Made by a program: the position numbers and the translations under genes. Below are positions 24,701 to 36,061 of a stretch of DNA of 64,000 bases, one piece after another. The stretch is from Phoenix dactylifera (lineage: Eukaryota > Streptophyta > Magnoliopsida > Arecales > Arecaceae): contig NW_024068255.1 of NCBI RefSeq assembly GCF_009389715.1, positions 124,001 through 188,000 on the forward strand, given 5' to 3'. The notes below the pieces were generated by a model. That model did no database searches. It was given only the letters and a program-made list of their open reading frames with translations, and had not been told where the DNA came from. Position 1 is the stretch's first letter; each line of letters opens with the position of its first letter.

Positions 24701-26343
24701 TTGAGATGGTTGACTGCTGGGGTATTGACTGTAAAATCTTTTTGTATTTTCAGGACTCTTAGGGTGTCACTCTGTATTTAGAGAAGTTGCTATGGAATCT
24801 TTTAGAATCAACTAGGATCCAAGGCTTTGTTTATACTTTATACTATTCAAGAAAAGATCCTTAACAGAAGCTTGCTAACAAGAGGCTAGTTTTGACTGTT
24901 TCTGAACATTTTGCCTAAATGAGTGCGATGCTTAGTCTCCTATGCAACTTCATTTGGATTTCCTGGTGCTAGGTTTTCATTCACTCAATAACCTAGGACT
25001 GTGAGTTGAAGACATAATCTTGGGTGTCAGGTAGGATGCTGTTAAGAGTTTAAAGATGCGTAAAGAAGAAAGTATGGCATGCTGTATGCTCTGGAATATG
25101 GAACTTGAGGAATGAAAATATCTGTTTTGAGAAGCACAGAACATCAAGGGAGAATGAAGAAAGTAACTTGTGATGCTGGTCTTGGGGATCAGGAAATGGG
25201 TTTACTATTGTGAAAATGACTAGATAGGGACTTTCATTTCTGTGTCTATTTATTTATTTTTTCTTTTTCACTCTTGCACTTGCCTTTTTCTTTTGTTGGT
25301 TCCTCATCTTTGATATCGTGTTGTCATGATCATTTGAAGGTTCGAATCATACTCTTGAATGGATACCTCTGTTGAAAAAGAAAGAGGCACAGGAGTTTTT
25401 ATTGTATGAAATCTTTTAACAATTTAGACCTAATAACTTACAGTGCAAAATCTTATAATCATTATCCAAATGTTACAATTCATGGGGACTTTGAAATATG
25501 GTTGAGTCACCTCATTTTCACTAGTCGATAGTGAGAATCAAGTTATTTTGACAATTTTTTTTGGTAACATCATTCAGGTTGTCATGCTGAGATTTAGGGA
25601 AACTGTACTACAGATTGTATTATGTAGATGACAACGTTGACGCCATTTTACTGTAGATAAACATTGCTGGCAGCTACAAGTCTGCAGCTATCATAATCCA
25701 AATCCATGAATGGTTCACTTGTCTGATAACTTGATATTACGGGTAGCTTCATCTATTCCATATTCCTTGTTGATATTTTATCTCTTGATTTGTTGATATA
25801 TCATCTTTGATGGCAAGTAGTTCAGTTATGGTCCAAGCCATTGCTGACTGATAATCTATACATTTTCATGGAGAAGCTCATCATATTAAAGTCAGGCCTT
25901 GGGCCATGAAGAAAAGCATATTGAGATCATCATGTTATTTTAAACCAGAACCACTTACAAAGATTTTAGTTCTTCTAATATGATGTTACCTTGCAATAAC
26001 GGGTTGAATGTAAAATCTGTATTAACTGGCAAGGATTGCAACAACCATTGCTTTTGCAGGAGGAGTCCTATATCAATCGCAGCAGCTGTCATTTACATGA
26101 TAACTCAGCTATCAGAGGAGAAGAAACCTCTAAGAGGTACGGAAACAATATTTTTTTTGGCCTGTGGTTCCAGTATATTGTTTTTTGTACTCACAATAAT
26201 ATGTTGCAGATATCTCTTTGGCCACGGGAGTGGCAGAAGGCACTATAAGGAATTCATACAAAGATCTTTATCCCTATGCTTCAAGGATCATTCCAGCCTC
26301 ATTTGCCAAGGAGGAAGACCTCAAGAATCTCTGCAGCCCATAG
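15786..26343 (+). CDS. TFIIB: general transcription factor TFIIB
   Basis: TFIIB bridges TBP-bound promoter DNA and RNA polymerase II in the nucleus. Seven exons are joined by in-frame GT-AG introns: 15786-16141, 16830-16854, 20778-20907, 20989-21119, 21251-21339, 26060-26136 and 26210-26343, giving 313 aa, the usual size for plant TFIIB. The N-terminal zinc ribbon has C7, C10, C27 and C30. The B-reader/linker region runs to about residue 105. Two cyclin-like repeats follow, the first including [25 protein letters not shown] and [19 protein letters not shown], the second [32 protein letters not shown] and [18 protein letters not shown]. It ends in ...KNLCSP. Exon 2 is only 25 nt. Introns 2 (3.9 kb) and 6 (4.7 kb) are long and hold MITEs. 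I chose this start because it gives the canonical [11 protein letters not shown]-terminus after a (GA)n leader. No defects were seen. Confidence 0.97.
18746..19073. mobile_element. Tourist-like (PIF/Harbinger) MITE in TFIIB intron 2
   Basis: A 328-bp non-coding segment has imperfect terminal inverted repeats (GTGCCTGTTTGGATAATCCT at the left; the right end reads GAGCATGTTTGGATATTCCT in reverse). It is flanked by TTA at 18743-18745 and 19074-19076, the 3-bp target duplication typical of PIF/Harbinger. Internal inverted segments (aatcctgtagg ... cctacaggat) support foldback structure. Confidence 0.75.
21952..22176. mobile_element. probable MITE in TFIIB intron 6
   Basis: About 225 bp bounded by inverted ends GCTGTTTGGTTGTC (left) and GACAACCAAACAAGC (right). 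The interior contains inverted cgtgaaacctg/ataaaacctg-type pieces. It is non-coding. The target duplication is not clear, so superfamily (hAT or Harbinger) is left open. Confidence 0.5.
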
Positions 26344-28364
26344 TTCATAATTAACCAGTTGCAGTTGAGCTACTTGAAAAATTCAGGACCGGCAGGTAGC
26401 ATGGTGTGACTGATGCATGCCATTTGTTATTGGCACAAGAATGTTCACATTCTTCGACATGAACTTTTGAAAGGACTCCAGAAACGAACCTGAAGTAGTT
26501 TTCTTTTTTTTTTCCCCCTCTCAACATATGTATTTCTGAACGACTGTGTGGTGATGAGCAAACACATTATAAACTAACCTAACCTTATGGCTGAGACAAA
26601 CATAAATACTAGTCCGCGTAGGCCTCTGGCACTAGGCTAGGATATATGATAACTATACAACCTGTGCTTTTAATAGCGTTTGCCATGTAATTAAGCTTGA
26701 GTCCTTGTTTATTGTACACGTGTTTGACGACTTTCTGTATCTGACTGTAAAATTCTTGAAGAGTATTCAACAGATCAGATGTCATGTTCTATTACAATGA
26801 CAGATCAAATCATATTATTTATAAAGGAAAAGATTTTATTTTATTTTATCTAAAAACTTAAATGTACTTTTGGAAAAAAAAATTATCTCAATTCTAGGTC
26901 GGTGGAAATTGGACCTCATATGATTTTTTTTTTTTTTTATGAAGGATTTGTTTGGTTTGTGTAAAGAGGAGAAAAGTGTGGTCAACAAAAAAATTGGAGA
27001 AATGTCTTATATTTTATTACAGTTTTTAAAGGATGAAGATAGAAAAGTGGCTTTTTCAAGAGAATAAGATTCTCATATTTTATAGGAAAGAAAAATTTAT
27101 GTGAGACATGGAAAAATCCAGTTCCGATCGGTTGGTAATGGAGTTTTTTTTTTCTTCAAAAATGCTCTTAAGTTTTTAAATAAAATTGTGTAAAGTTCTT
27201 TCTTTTATTAAGATCATAATATATATTTTATACAACTTTTTCAGAAAAGTAGATGTTCAACTAAATATAAACTATTATAAAATGTTATTTTTTCATGGTT
27301 AGCTAAACATAGAAAATTATTATTTTTTTATATAATTAAATCGGATATCACTTCTCGAGCAACCATCATCTCTACAATTTACTCAAGCAATTAACATGCA
27401 AAATCAAGTAATTCAGAAATAAAAGATAACACAGTTTTTTGACATGAAAAATCTTTCTATGTAAAGAAAAAAAATCACAGAACCTAGTTCAACCAAAATC
27501 TTTCACTATTTAGAATAATAGGATTACAATAAATTCTTTTTATATCAGTTAGAGATTGCACAAACATCAACAAAATTTAATCTTGGCTTTTAGAACAAAA
27601 ATATTCATTAGGATAATGGTACAATAGAGTAACAAATATGTAGCAAGAAAGATCAAATTCTACTTCTAATTTTTTTTTACATAAATATTGAGGTTCTATA
27701 CAAAATAGTTTGTCTCTTTTAGTGTTGGTCAATGTTAATTAGGTTGGGCCTTAGGCTGATATATTTGAATTTATTTTTTAGTTGAAATGGGATAGATATT
27801 TTCATCTTTTAGTGAAAGATAGTGATGAAGCAGTCTCTAGTTGCCCTGATGAACTGCATCATTGATAGTGTGGCAATATCAACATTGTTATCTCTATGGA
27901 CAATGGTACAATAGAGTAACAGATATGTAGCAAGAAAGATCAAGTTTTACTTCTATTTTTTTAAAATAATTATTGAGGTTCTATGTGAAATTCACATTAA
28001 GGATGCATCCTCGATGTTATAAGTACAATTATAATAGAAATACAGTTTATTGTGGGATTACGAGTAGTCAGTCAGTCTCACCTAGCTTCTAAAGAACATG
28101 CAGTGACCAACGAGGTCTTGGAGGAGGGGAAAGAAACAAAAAGAAAACGACGAGTCGCATCAAATCAGAACATCCACTACGTGGAATGGGCTTCCGGGAA
28201 TGAAACACGGTACGAAGAAATCCGGACCGTCCACCGGCAATCAAGTACGGCGGTCCGACGTGGAGTGACACGTGGCATTCTCTCTAACGGTCCGGTGCGG
28301 ATCGGACGGCTTGGCGAGCAGGAAGCGTGACAGCCGTCGATGTTAGCTCGCTCTCGAGTGCTGG
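26344..28364. other. intergenic, TFIIB 3' side to next promoter
   Basis: TFIIB 3' UTR probably ends within the first few hundred bases. The remainder is AT-rich without a convincing reading frame. It contains a pair of about 90-bp direct repeats. From about 28050 the composition rises towards the next promoter. Confidence 0.6.
27614..27989. repeat. pair of about 90-bp direct repeats
   Basis: 27614-27703 and 27900-27989 share aatggtacaatagagtaac, atgtagcaagaaagatcaa and attgaggttctat, with an intervening 196 bp. They could be a segmental duplication or the edges of a decayed element; no primer site or domain is seen. Confidence 0.8.
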
Positions 28365-28373
28365 TATAAAAGG
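28365..28373 (+). promoter_or_regulatory. TATA box of the 709-aa protein gene
   Basis: TATAAAAGG in a GC-rich context, followed within 20 bases by a (GA)n run. It is the best TATA match in the region and sits upstream of a long leader. Confidence 0.65.
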
Positions 28374-28383
28374 CCAAAAGAAT

Positions 28384-28385
<2 letters not shown>

Positions 28386-28418
<33 letters not shown>
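28386..28418. repeat. (GA)n near the transcription start
   Basis: GA run 15-50 bases downstream of the TATA box, so at or just after the expected transcription start. Confidence 0.85.
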
Positions 28419-28427
<9 letters not shown>

Positions 28428-29607
28428 AACCGTTCTGGGCGGCAGACAGGCACGGCTTCTCAGGGCCGGTAGTCCGTCCTCCGAGGGACCGAGGCTACTT
28501 TTCTCTCTTTATTGCATCCAAAAAGAAGTACTTTTTTTTCTTGGGTTTTTAGGCAGAACGAGAGACTGAGAGGCAGAAGAGCTGGAGATCAAATGGGTCT
28601 CTTCGATTCTTGAAGGTGCTGCGATCGAGGAGTATTCTTTGTTTTGTTTTAGTCCTATCTGTAATTTCGTTTTTATTTTGTTTTGGATTCTTTGGTACGA
28701 GAAAGAATGGATGTTCTTGTGGAATGCCTTCTTCTTACCCTTCTCTTATGATGTATATTATTTCGGGTTCTGGATTTTTTATCTATTTTTACACTGGTTC
28801 CTGAAATGGCTTGATTTGTTTCTTGTTCAAATTTCTGGTCCTGTTCTCGGATTTGTATGATCTGAGGCCGATAAAGAGTTGACTGAGCTTTCCTTCTTTG
28901 CCTCCTCTTTCCTCTTTTTTTGGAATTCTTTTTCTAGGTTTAATCCGGAAGATAGGGACTGGGGATTCGAGAATTAGTGTCTCGTTCTTGCCTTTATCTC
29001 CCTCTATTCGATAAGATACCTCGGATATCTCGTATAATTTTCTTCCCTCAAGCTCTCTCTTTTTTCTCTCCATCTATCTTCCTGTGTCGGTGGTGTCGAA
29101 CCCGAATTCTAAAGTCATCTCTTTTCCTTTAACCCTCTCTTCAGCCTTTTATCTACCTCTCTTCAGCGTTGGTCTCTGATTTCCAGAGGTGGAGTGCAGA
29201 GGATAGCAGAGAACCTATGTGCCTAATCTAAAAGTGGACGGATTTATCTTTCCTCCTGGAAAATATTTAGAAGAGAGAACACAAAGAAACTCCTTTTCTT
29301 CTGCCAACAATAGAAAGAGCCTGAAAAGAAAGGCTTTCCTTGATGCGATTATCTCTCATAACTCCTCACCGGGCATCTCGCTCTTTTTCTTTTTTATAGC
29401 TTTTCCTTTCTATTCTCAGTCCCTTATCTCTGCCTCGCCCGCTTTATCTGCTCCTTGATGTCTCTGCCTCACTTTATTTCCTCCCTTGCAGTGGCTGCAG
29501 AGAGACAGAGGACTGGGAAGAGGAGGAGAAGGAGGTCAGAGAGTAAGAGAAAGAGAGAGAGAGGACGATGTGATCGGTGATTGGGTGTGGATGTGGGTGT
29601 AGAGGAT
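28397..29607 (+). other. predicted 5' leader with an intron and short upstream ORFs
   Basis: The span between TATA box and start codon lacks a continuing reading frame. A plausible leader intron runs from a GT near 28615 (ttgaag/gtgctg) to an AG at 29491 (cccttgcag). A six-codon upstream ORF starts at 28592 and two tiny ones lie at 29568 and 29590. These suggest translational control, but this is inference. Confidence 0.45.
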
Positions 29608-32600
29608 ATGGACAAAGAGAAAGGTCGAGACTTGAAGCGATGCGGCAGCTCGGGGCGTCGGTCTTCGCCCGCGAAGCGACAGCAGAGAGCGTTATCTGGA
29701 CGGATCAGTAGCAGCACCAAGCCCATCTCGCACCCATCCTCCTCCCCCTCTGGTATCAATCCTAAGTCCTAACCAACTATGCCCCTTCCTCTTGCCTAAT
29801 TTACATAAAAAATTCGGATCTTTTCATTGTTTTTCTGTATAAAATTAGTAAATTATCGTCGGATTTTTCTTTTTTTTCTTTTTCTTAATTCAAAGAAAAT
29901 GTTGCAGTTTTGAACGGTAGCAGTTGTGGTGGAGGAGGAGGAGGCGACGAGAGTGCGATGGAGAGATGGCAGAAAGAGAGAGCGAAGGCGTTCGTGTGGG
30001 GCTCGCGCATCAATAAAGAGGACGGCAGGACGGGCGATGAAGGTGGCTGCTGTGGGTCCGATAGAGGAGACTCACGTCTTTCACGCCCGCCCCTTTCTTC
30101 GAGTGGTACAGTCCGGTCAAAGGTTGGAACTTTTTTGTTTTTTCTCCATCCCGATGGTACCGGCAATGGCTAGCGATCTTTAGCTAGCGGTTTTATCTTT
30201 ACTCTGTTTTAAGTAATAATATATTTCTCTCCCTTTCTTTCCTAAATTTTTTTTAACTTTAATTATAGGTTGAGGATTGCAGTGCTGTGGATCTTGCCAT
30301 GGTGCCTAGGAAATTACGGTCTGGTATAAAGAATTCAGATGGAACGCTTCTCAGTTCCTTTTATTTGAATACTATTACAAAAGAAACAAAAAACTATCTG
30401 TGTGTGTATTGTTTCTGGTAGTCTGCTTAGTTTAGTCTTATCCTCCTTGGTAAATAAAAGATGGCTTTGTGAATCCGAATCTTGAGTTCCCACTTCCCAC
30501 TTTTTGATCCTGAGTTGGGTTAGACTACTGTTTTTCCATGGTCACTATTAAAAGGGTATTGATCTGGTTGAGGGGAAGGGAACCTTTGGATCTTCTTCTT
30601 TCATTAGATAAATGCGTGATCAACTATGTTCTTTTTTGTTTCTTGTCGTTTAATATTTGCATAAAATAAGTGGCATATCGAATAGTAAATTTTTTCGTTG
30701 CCGTTTTTGCCGGCAGTTGGTCACCTGGCTTATGATTTTTCCCAAAAAAAGAAAAATTAACGAGTGATCTCAGTTCTGCTGGTATCTCCTCGTGTTTGTA
30801 ATCTTTCTGAAATGACATCAGTAATATTCATACTTGTTTACTGTTTTCAACTTCAGCTATGAACAAACGCAGCAGGCTATCAGCATCTCCTTCGTTGCTG
30901 GATTCGAAGAACAAATGTCGTGCCTCCAATGGTAGCCACGTTCCCTGTGTTAATGGCTCGAGGAGTTTTAAGAGAGACATGGTTGGTCTTTTATCAGCAT
31001 GCTTGCTTAGCTTGTCTTTCTAGCTTTATTGTCAGTTTGTGGCTCTTGATACCTTCTGGCCTTCTGTTTAAGTAGCTAAAGGTACAAATCACCAAAGATG
31101 AGGAAGAAGCTGCTGAGACTTTGTCTGCATTGGCTAGTATGATCCCTGATGGCAGGCCAGTTAAGATCAGTCAGGAAGGTAGAATGTTGGAGGAAAACTC
31201 AGAGACAACAGCAACCATCTTTTCTCATTCAGAAGGTTGGTAAACTCAACTAGAATCCATCTTTTGTTTTCACTAGAGCAATACTTTAGACTTGAAGGGT
31301 GCCTAGGATTCGAGAACAGCCTTTATTTTTTCAAAAGAAGTTTCTTTTTATTATATTTTAAGTCTATGTAATTTCTGATGCAGCAGCTTCAAAAGAAGAG
31401 AGTACTAAAATTTTGCTTCCAAGCACCAGCTCTGCAGCGGCAAAACGCTCTTCTCACATAGAGGAGTCCATTGTAGAAACTGCAAAACCTGAGCCTTCTG
31501 TTTTGGAGCAGCCTGCTATTACCGGTGTAAACCAACAATTGGATCCAGGATCAAATGGAACAGCTCATCCTGATTTACAAAGAACACCTCCATCCAAGAA
31601 TGAACAGTCAAAAAATGCAACTACAAGGGATTCTTTGAATTCATTAAATCTCTTGGAATCTTTGAATTCATCAAATCTCTTGGAAGCTCCTCTCTATTCT
31701 TACTCTGAGAACAAGTTAGTACTATTTAGTTTGTATTCTTTGTTTGACTTTTAAAAAGGGACAGTTAGCTGGTAATTGCACAAAATTTCTTATTGCACCT
31801 TGATTTCTGTTCCGGTTGATTCACTTGCAGATCAGCACAATTGGATGCCCTTTCGGTGCACAAATCAGAGATTAATCTTTGGCCGGTAATGTTCTATACT
31901 TGGAGATTTGGTCATAGTTGTTATTGGTTATTCAGACATTATTGAAACGGTACCCCCATTTTTTTAGGTTGGATCTGCCTCCTCGGAAAAACATGTGCAG
32001 CCTTTCAATCAGAAAACTGACATTCTAACGCATTACATGCATGGGGGAGGTTGTCATGTTGTACCTTGCTAAAGATATTTTACATGGGGAACATATTAAG
32101 TGTGTTTATTACTATATTCTCTGAGCTCTTTTTTCTAGCTGATTATTCCAAAATCTTGGTTATCTTATCAGATACAGGTCATGCTCCGCGACCTGGTATG
32201 CCAAGCAGTGATAATGGACATTTGACAATGTAATTCATAATCCACCTACCACTCCTGATGGGGAACTCCAAACACAATATTTCATTGATACAGGTCATGC
32301 TCCGCAACCTGGATGCCATTTAATTTAAATTTACTTTTTTAGGTGGTCTTCAACTAAAGCTGCTGCCTGGCGAGACTCTGCTGCAGGCGGGCGTAGAACT
32401 AGTTCAAACGGACTAAACTCAAATGGAAGTGGTCTTCCAACTGAAAAGGTGGGCTATGATCCCCTTGGCATTGACAAGGTGCCTTTAACTTTTCCCAAGA
32501 AAATGCTCTTTTACTTGTAACGGCAGTCGATACCAATTTTCAACTGTCTTATCTTGAAATTACTTTGTCATGAAGAAAGTATGCATGAGATTAGGTGGAT

Positions 32601-34534
32601 GAGGACATTTACCTGTTATTTAGAAGAATGACTGTGTAGATTATGATGAAATGTGCAATAAAGATGAGTGTTAGATGGCATATTACCAATTTCCAGATGG
32701 ATTTGGATGAATTTAAAGTGAGTCTGCTCCATATGAGTGTTAGATAGCCTCATGCAAGCTTTTATATGAAGAGCATTTGTTTCCTTTTAGGCCTGAAACC
32801 TGTCTGTCTAAATATCTTTATTTTATGTCCCTTGACAGTTACATGTTTGATGGATTCTTTTGTTGCATTAAGTCTTTGCTGATTGATAGCTGATCTTAGA
32901 AGAGTAGTTCTTTAATGAAAGAGGGACTGTAATTGAGTATAAACGTACAGTTCTACCCCCACTGGAGTTGCTTATGAAATTTGGATATATTGTCCTTCAG
33001 CTTCTCTCATTATCTACTTAACGATGTAACCACACTGGAGATTTCATTTATTGGAAGCTTGAGTTCGTTATATTTTTGGGTGCGGCTCCTGCAGGTGTCA
33101 GCTGATAGGAGGTCGTCATGGAAAAGGTGTACTACCCATGTGTATATAAGCCATATCATTCAGAGCTATCAGAACACTGAAAAAAGGCATCAGTTTCTGC
33201 TCGTCACTAACCAAGCGAAAGCCAAAGAGGGAATGAATTCTGGCGTGCAAGCATGCAATGAAGCAACTAGGTTAAGTAGTCTGAACAGCATGACATCTGC
33301 TGGAACTAGTGGTTCCATAATGGAGAGTACAGATGAAGCTACAACTCAAATGTTATCTGGCTCCTATATGCAGCAGCAACAGGTATTTGTCATCTCGCTG
33401 GTTTGTTTATCCTCTCCTTCGTTTCTTAATTTTTTTCTGTGTTCTGTTTAGTATCCGAGTCCTGTCACTAGGGTTGTATTTTTTGTCATTGTTGGCCACT
33501 GGTGAAATCAACGACCCCTGGAATGGGGTAAATAATTCGGGTTCTTACCTCCGTTTGCAGGGCTCATATCATTCTCTTATACCGTTCCCCTTCGCTCATA
33601 GTCCTTACACTTCATTATGTCTGGACCAGCTCCCAGCCACAACGGCTCAACAGGTGTGTTCTGTTTATTCAGCTGTCATGCAAAACATGTATTGGATATT
33701 TGCGATCAACTGTTTTTGGATTTCGTCAATCTACAGTTTTTTTCTTGTCCCTGACGGGGCCGGCCTCATTCCTAGCTTGTCCCCATCCTATTGATCCTTT
33801 TTTATTAATCAATGAAATGAGTGGTCGTGTATTCCACCCTTATGCTCAGAGAAAGCTTTCATGCACGACTTGCTATAATGATTGTCAATGCATTATTTAG
33901 TGGTTAGTTTTTTTGTCACCAAGAGGGGTATCTTTAAAAATGGTGTGACTTCATTGCTTGAAGTGTGATAGATTTTGTGGTGCTGGTGTCTGGTAGTGTA
34001 ATAGATCGCACTATTTTCATAGATATACTATAATTCCAGTTCTGCTTCAGCTGATGCTATTTTGTTTTTCGAGAAACATTGTACTTTTATGAGTTGTTAC
34101 TTGGTTGCAACTTCTTCCAAGTGCTGATTGTCTGGTAATCTGTCCAGCTGCAGCTACCACATCATATAGGTAACTCGCTCTATGGAGGACCGCAAATGGT
34201 TCTTGCTGGTGGCTCAACTAAACATCAACAGCAGCAGCAGCAGCAGCAGATATTGCAGGCTCAAATGGCCCAATACAGACCGCCTCTTGGTATTCCAACA
34301 TGGCAAACCATGAGGCTGCAAGATCCCTCCCTGCTTCCATGTGCTCAGCTTTCCAGAGAGATGAAGGTTAGGCCCTATAAATCTCCTAGTCCACAGCAGC
34401 AACAGCATCTCTTGCCCATTTCTTCATCATCCTTCTCCCTAAGAGCAAAGAAGCCACATGGTGGTGGGTTTGGCTCTGAAGGTGCACCTCGATTGCAGCT
34501 GCTCTGTAATGCCCGGCGCATGCGAAGAGAATAG
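29608..34534 (+). CDS. uncharacterised Ser/Gln-rich plant nuclear-type protein, 709 aa
   Basis: I do not recognise a named family. Thirteen exons join in frame: 29608-29752, 29908-30122, 30269-30323, 30857-30981, 31076-31235, 31384-31714, 31831-31885, 31968-32049, 32172-32229, 32343-32478, 33095-33382, 33561-33653 and 34148-34534. The N-terminus is basic (KRCGSSGRRSSPAKRQQR) and nuclear-localisation-like, then come a glycine run and MERWQKERAKAFVWGSR. Candidate conserved blocks are PRKLRSAMNKR, ITKDEEEAAETLSALASM, WSSTKAAAWRDS and WKRCTTHVYISHIIQSYQ (from about 463). A polyglutamine run (608-615) follows, and the C-terminus ends LQLLCNARRMRRE. About residues 317-335 contain an in-frame tandem repeat (SLNSLNLLE/SLNSSNLLE). 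No transmembrane or signal segment is seen. The composition suggests a transcriptional co-regulator, which is inference only. Exon 9 (58 nt) was chosen because it alone restores frame between exons 8 and 10. Exon 6 has a CAGCAG tandem acceptor. Confidence 0.82.
32171..32312 (+). repeat. exon 9 start duplicated in the next intron
   Basis: 26 bases covering the acceptor G and start of exon 9 (32171-32196, GATACAGGTCATGCTCC...) recur at 32287-32312 in intron 9 with one mismatch. The second copy lacks a usable polypyrimidine context. Confidence 0.85.
34228..34251. repeat. (CAG)n coding for polyglutamine
   Basis: Eight Gln codons, mostly CAG, in the last exon of the 709-aa protein gene; a length-polymorphic microsatellite is likely. 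Confidence 0.9.
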
Positions 34535-36061
34535 AATTGGATGGCTCAGATTGGTTTCTTGTTTTATTCATTCAAATATTGACTGGAGCTTATTGTGTTC
34601 TCCCCCTTCATGGCCAACCATGCAAAGTTCTCGACAATATTTGCTTCACCTAAAATGGCATTTCTAAACTTCCATACAAGACTCGACGAAACTGAAGATA
34701 TTGACCCAAAGGATGGCGATCATATTATGTTGGCCATGCCCTGCGTAGCAAAGCAGCACTCATCAGTGGTGGGCCAGTAATGCTATTGCTTGATACATCT
34801 AGGAAGAACGGGGTTTCCTCGTAACATATTACAGAACTAACAAAACAGGCACTCCAGCCCTAAAGAATAGAGGAGGAGTGACATGCAGGGATATACTGGA
34901 ATCAAAAGCGAGGCAGGTCCTTTTAGCTTGCTATGGTTCTTTATGTATGAGTTGTCATACGTTTACAAACTGAATACTCCTGTCTGTAAAATTTATGTTG
35001 ATGATTAGGACTTAAAAATGGTTTCGTCTGCAGTATAAAGTGCAGTGTGTGAAAGATGTCTTGAAGGTGATGGAACGCAGCTCTGTCAGGTTGTTTTTGG
35101 TTCATGTTGGATCTCGGGCAATGGAAGCTGCTAAAATTGGGAGTGCAGATTCTCTGTTACACAGGGTTCTCCTTGCTGTTTTGCCTATGAGCTGCAGCGG
35201 AGGCAGAGAGATCCGGTTAGTATTTTCTCCCCACCGTTGCAGTGCATGGGCCCTGGGACACGGATTATTTGCATGCGTATCAAGGACGGGAGCAGTTCAT
35301 GCAGAACAGAGTCGCACTCGCTTGAGGCAGCCTGTGTTGATGAACATAATCATATCGAGCCATTATGTATACAAAGTACTGGATTGTTTCCGCTTGATAT
35401 ATAATCAACCTAGTGCACTGCACTGTTGTTTTGACATATCATATCGAGCCATTTCGTATATTCTGCGAGCCAGTATATAACATTAAATCTTTGATAAAAG
35501 GTTAAGGTTGTGGCAGTATAAGCATTGTTTCCGAAAGCATGATTTGGTTTAGAAGTAATTGTAGCATCCGCCAATGGTATGGTCTAGTGGGTGTCAATCT
35601 TAGATGCTAAAACAAATTTAAAAGCTTAAGAAATTTGGTTTGGCATGTACAGAGATTTGAGATGAGAAGCTGAGAATAGGGGCTTGGGATGTGATCGTTA
35701 TGGTCTTTCAAGTAATACCATGTTCGAAAGAATTGCCTGAATGAGAGGTTTGGATACCCTTGCCATGTAATGGATGAAGCAGAGTCAATTGCCTACTGTC
35801 TGCTTGACCCAACTCTGCTGCACGTTTGCTTTAATGACATAAAGTAAAACTAAAAATAATAACAGCATATCTCCTAGACCTACTCCCATAAACCGTCCCT
35901 AAAGAGACACTTGAAAATGGTACAGTTCCGGCAATGAAAACGAGATCCATTACCGGAGCCGAAGAAGAAGAAAGAAATAGAGAGCGAGCAGAGGAGAAAG
36001 GGAGAAGAAGTGGCGGACGCCGGCGGAGGCTGTGGAGGCCGGTAGTAGCCGCAGCCCTCTA
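34535..36061. other. 3' UTR and intergenic DNA
   Basis: The first few hundred bases should be the 3' UTR of the preceding gene; a spliced 3' UTR (aggcag/gt near 34916 to ctgcag at 35034) is possible. The frame after 35040 has no recognisable domain and no conserved start. Nothing else was supported. Confidence 0.5.

Noticed and set aside
32287-32312. Second copy of the gatacaggtcatgctccgc block as an additional exon
   Set aside because: Using it breaks the frame into the next exon, while the 32172-32229 exon restores it exactly.
33470-33560. Extra coding exon in the unnamed gene between 33382 and 33561
   Set aside because: A direct join 33382 to 33561 keeps frame; the segment would leave an impossibly short downstream intron.
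35040-35480. 146-codon frame downstream of the unnamed gene
   Set aside because: No domain and inconsistent with the natural stop at 34534; likely 3' UTR or chance.
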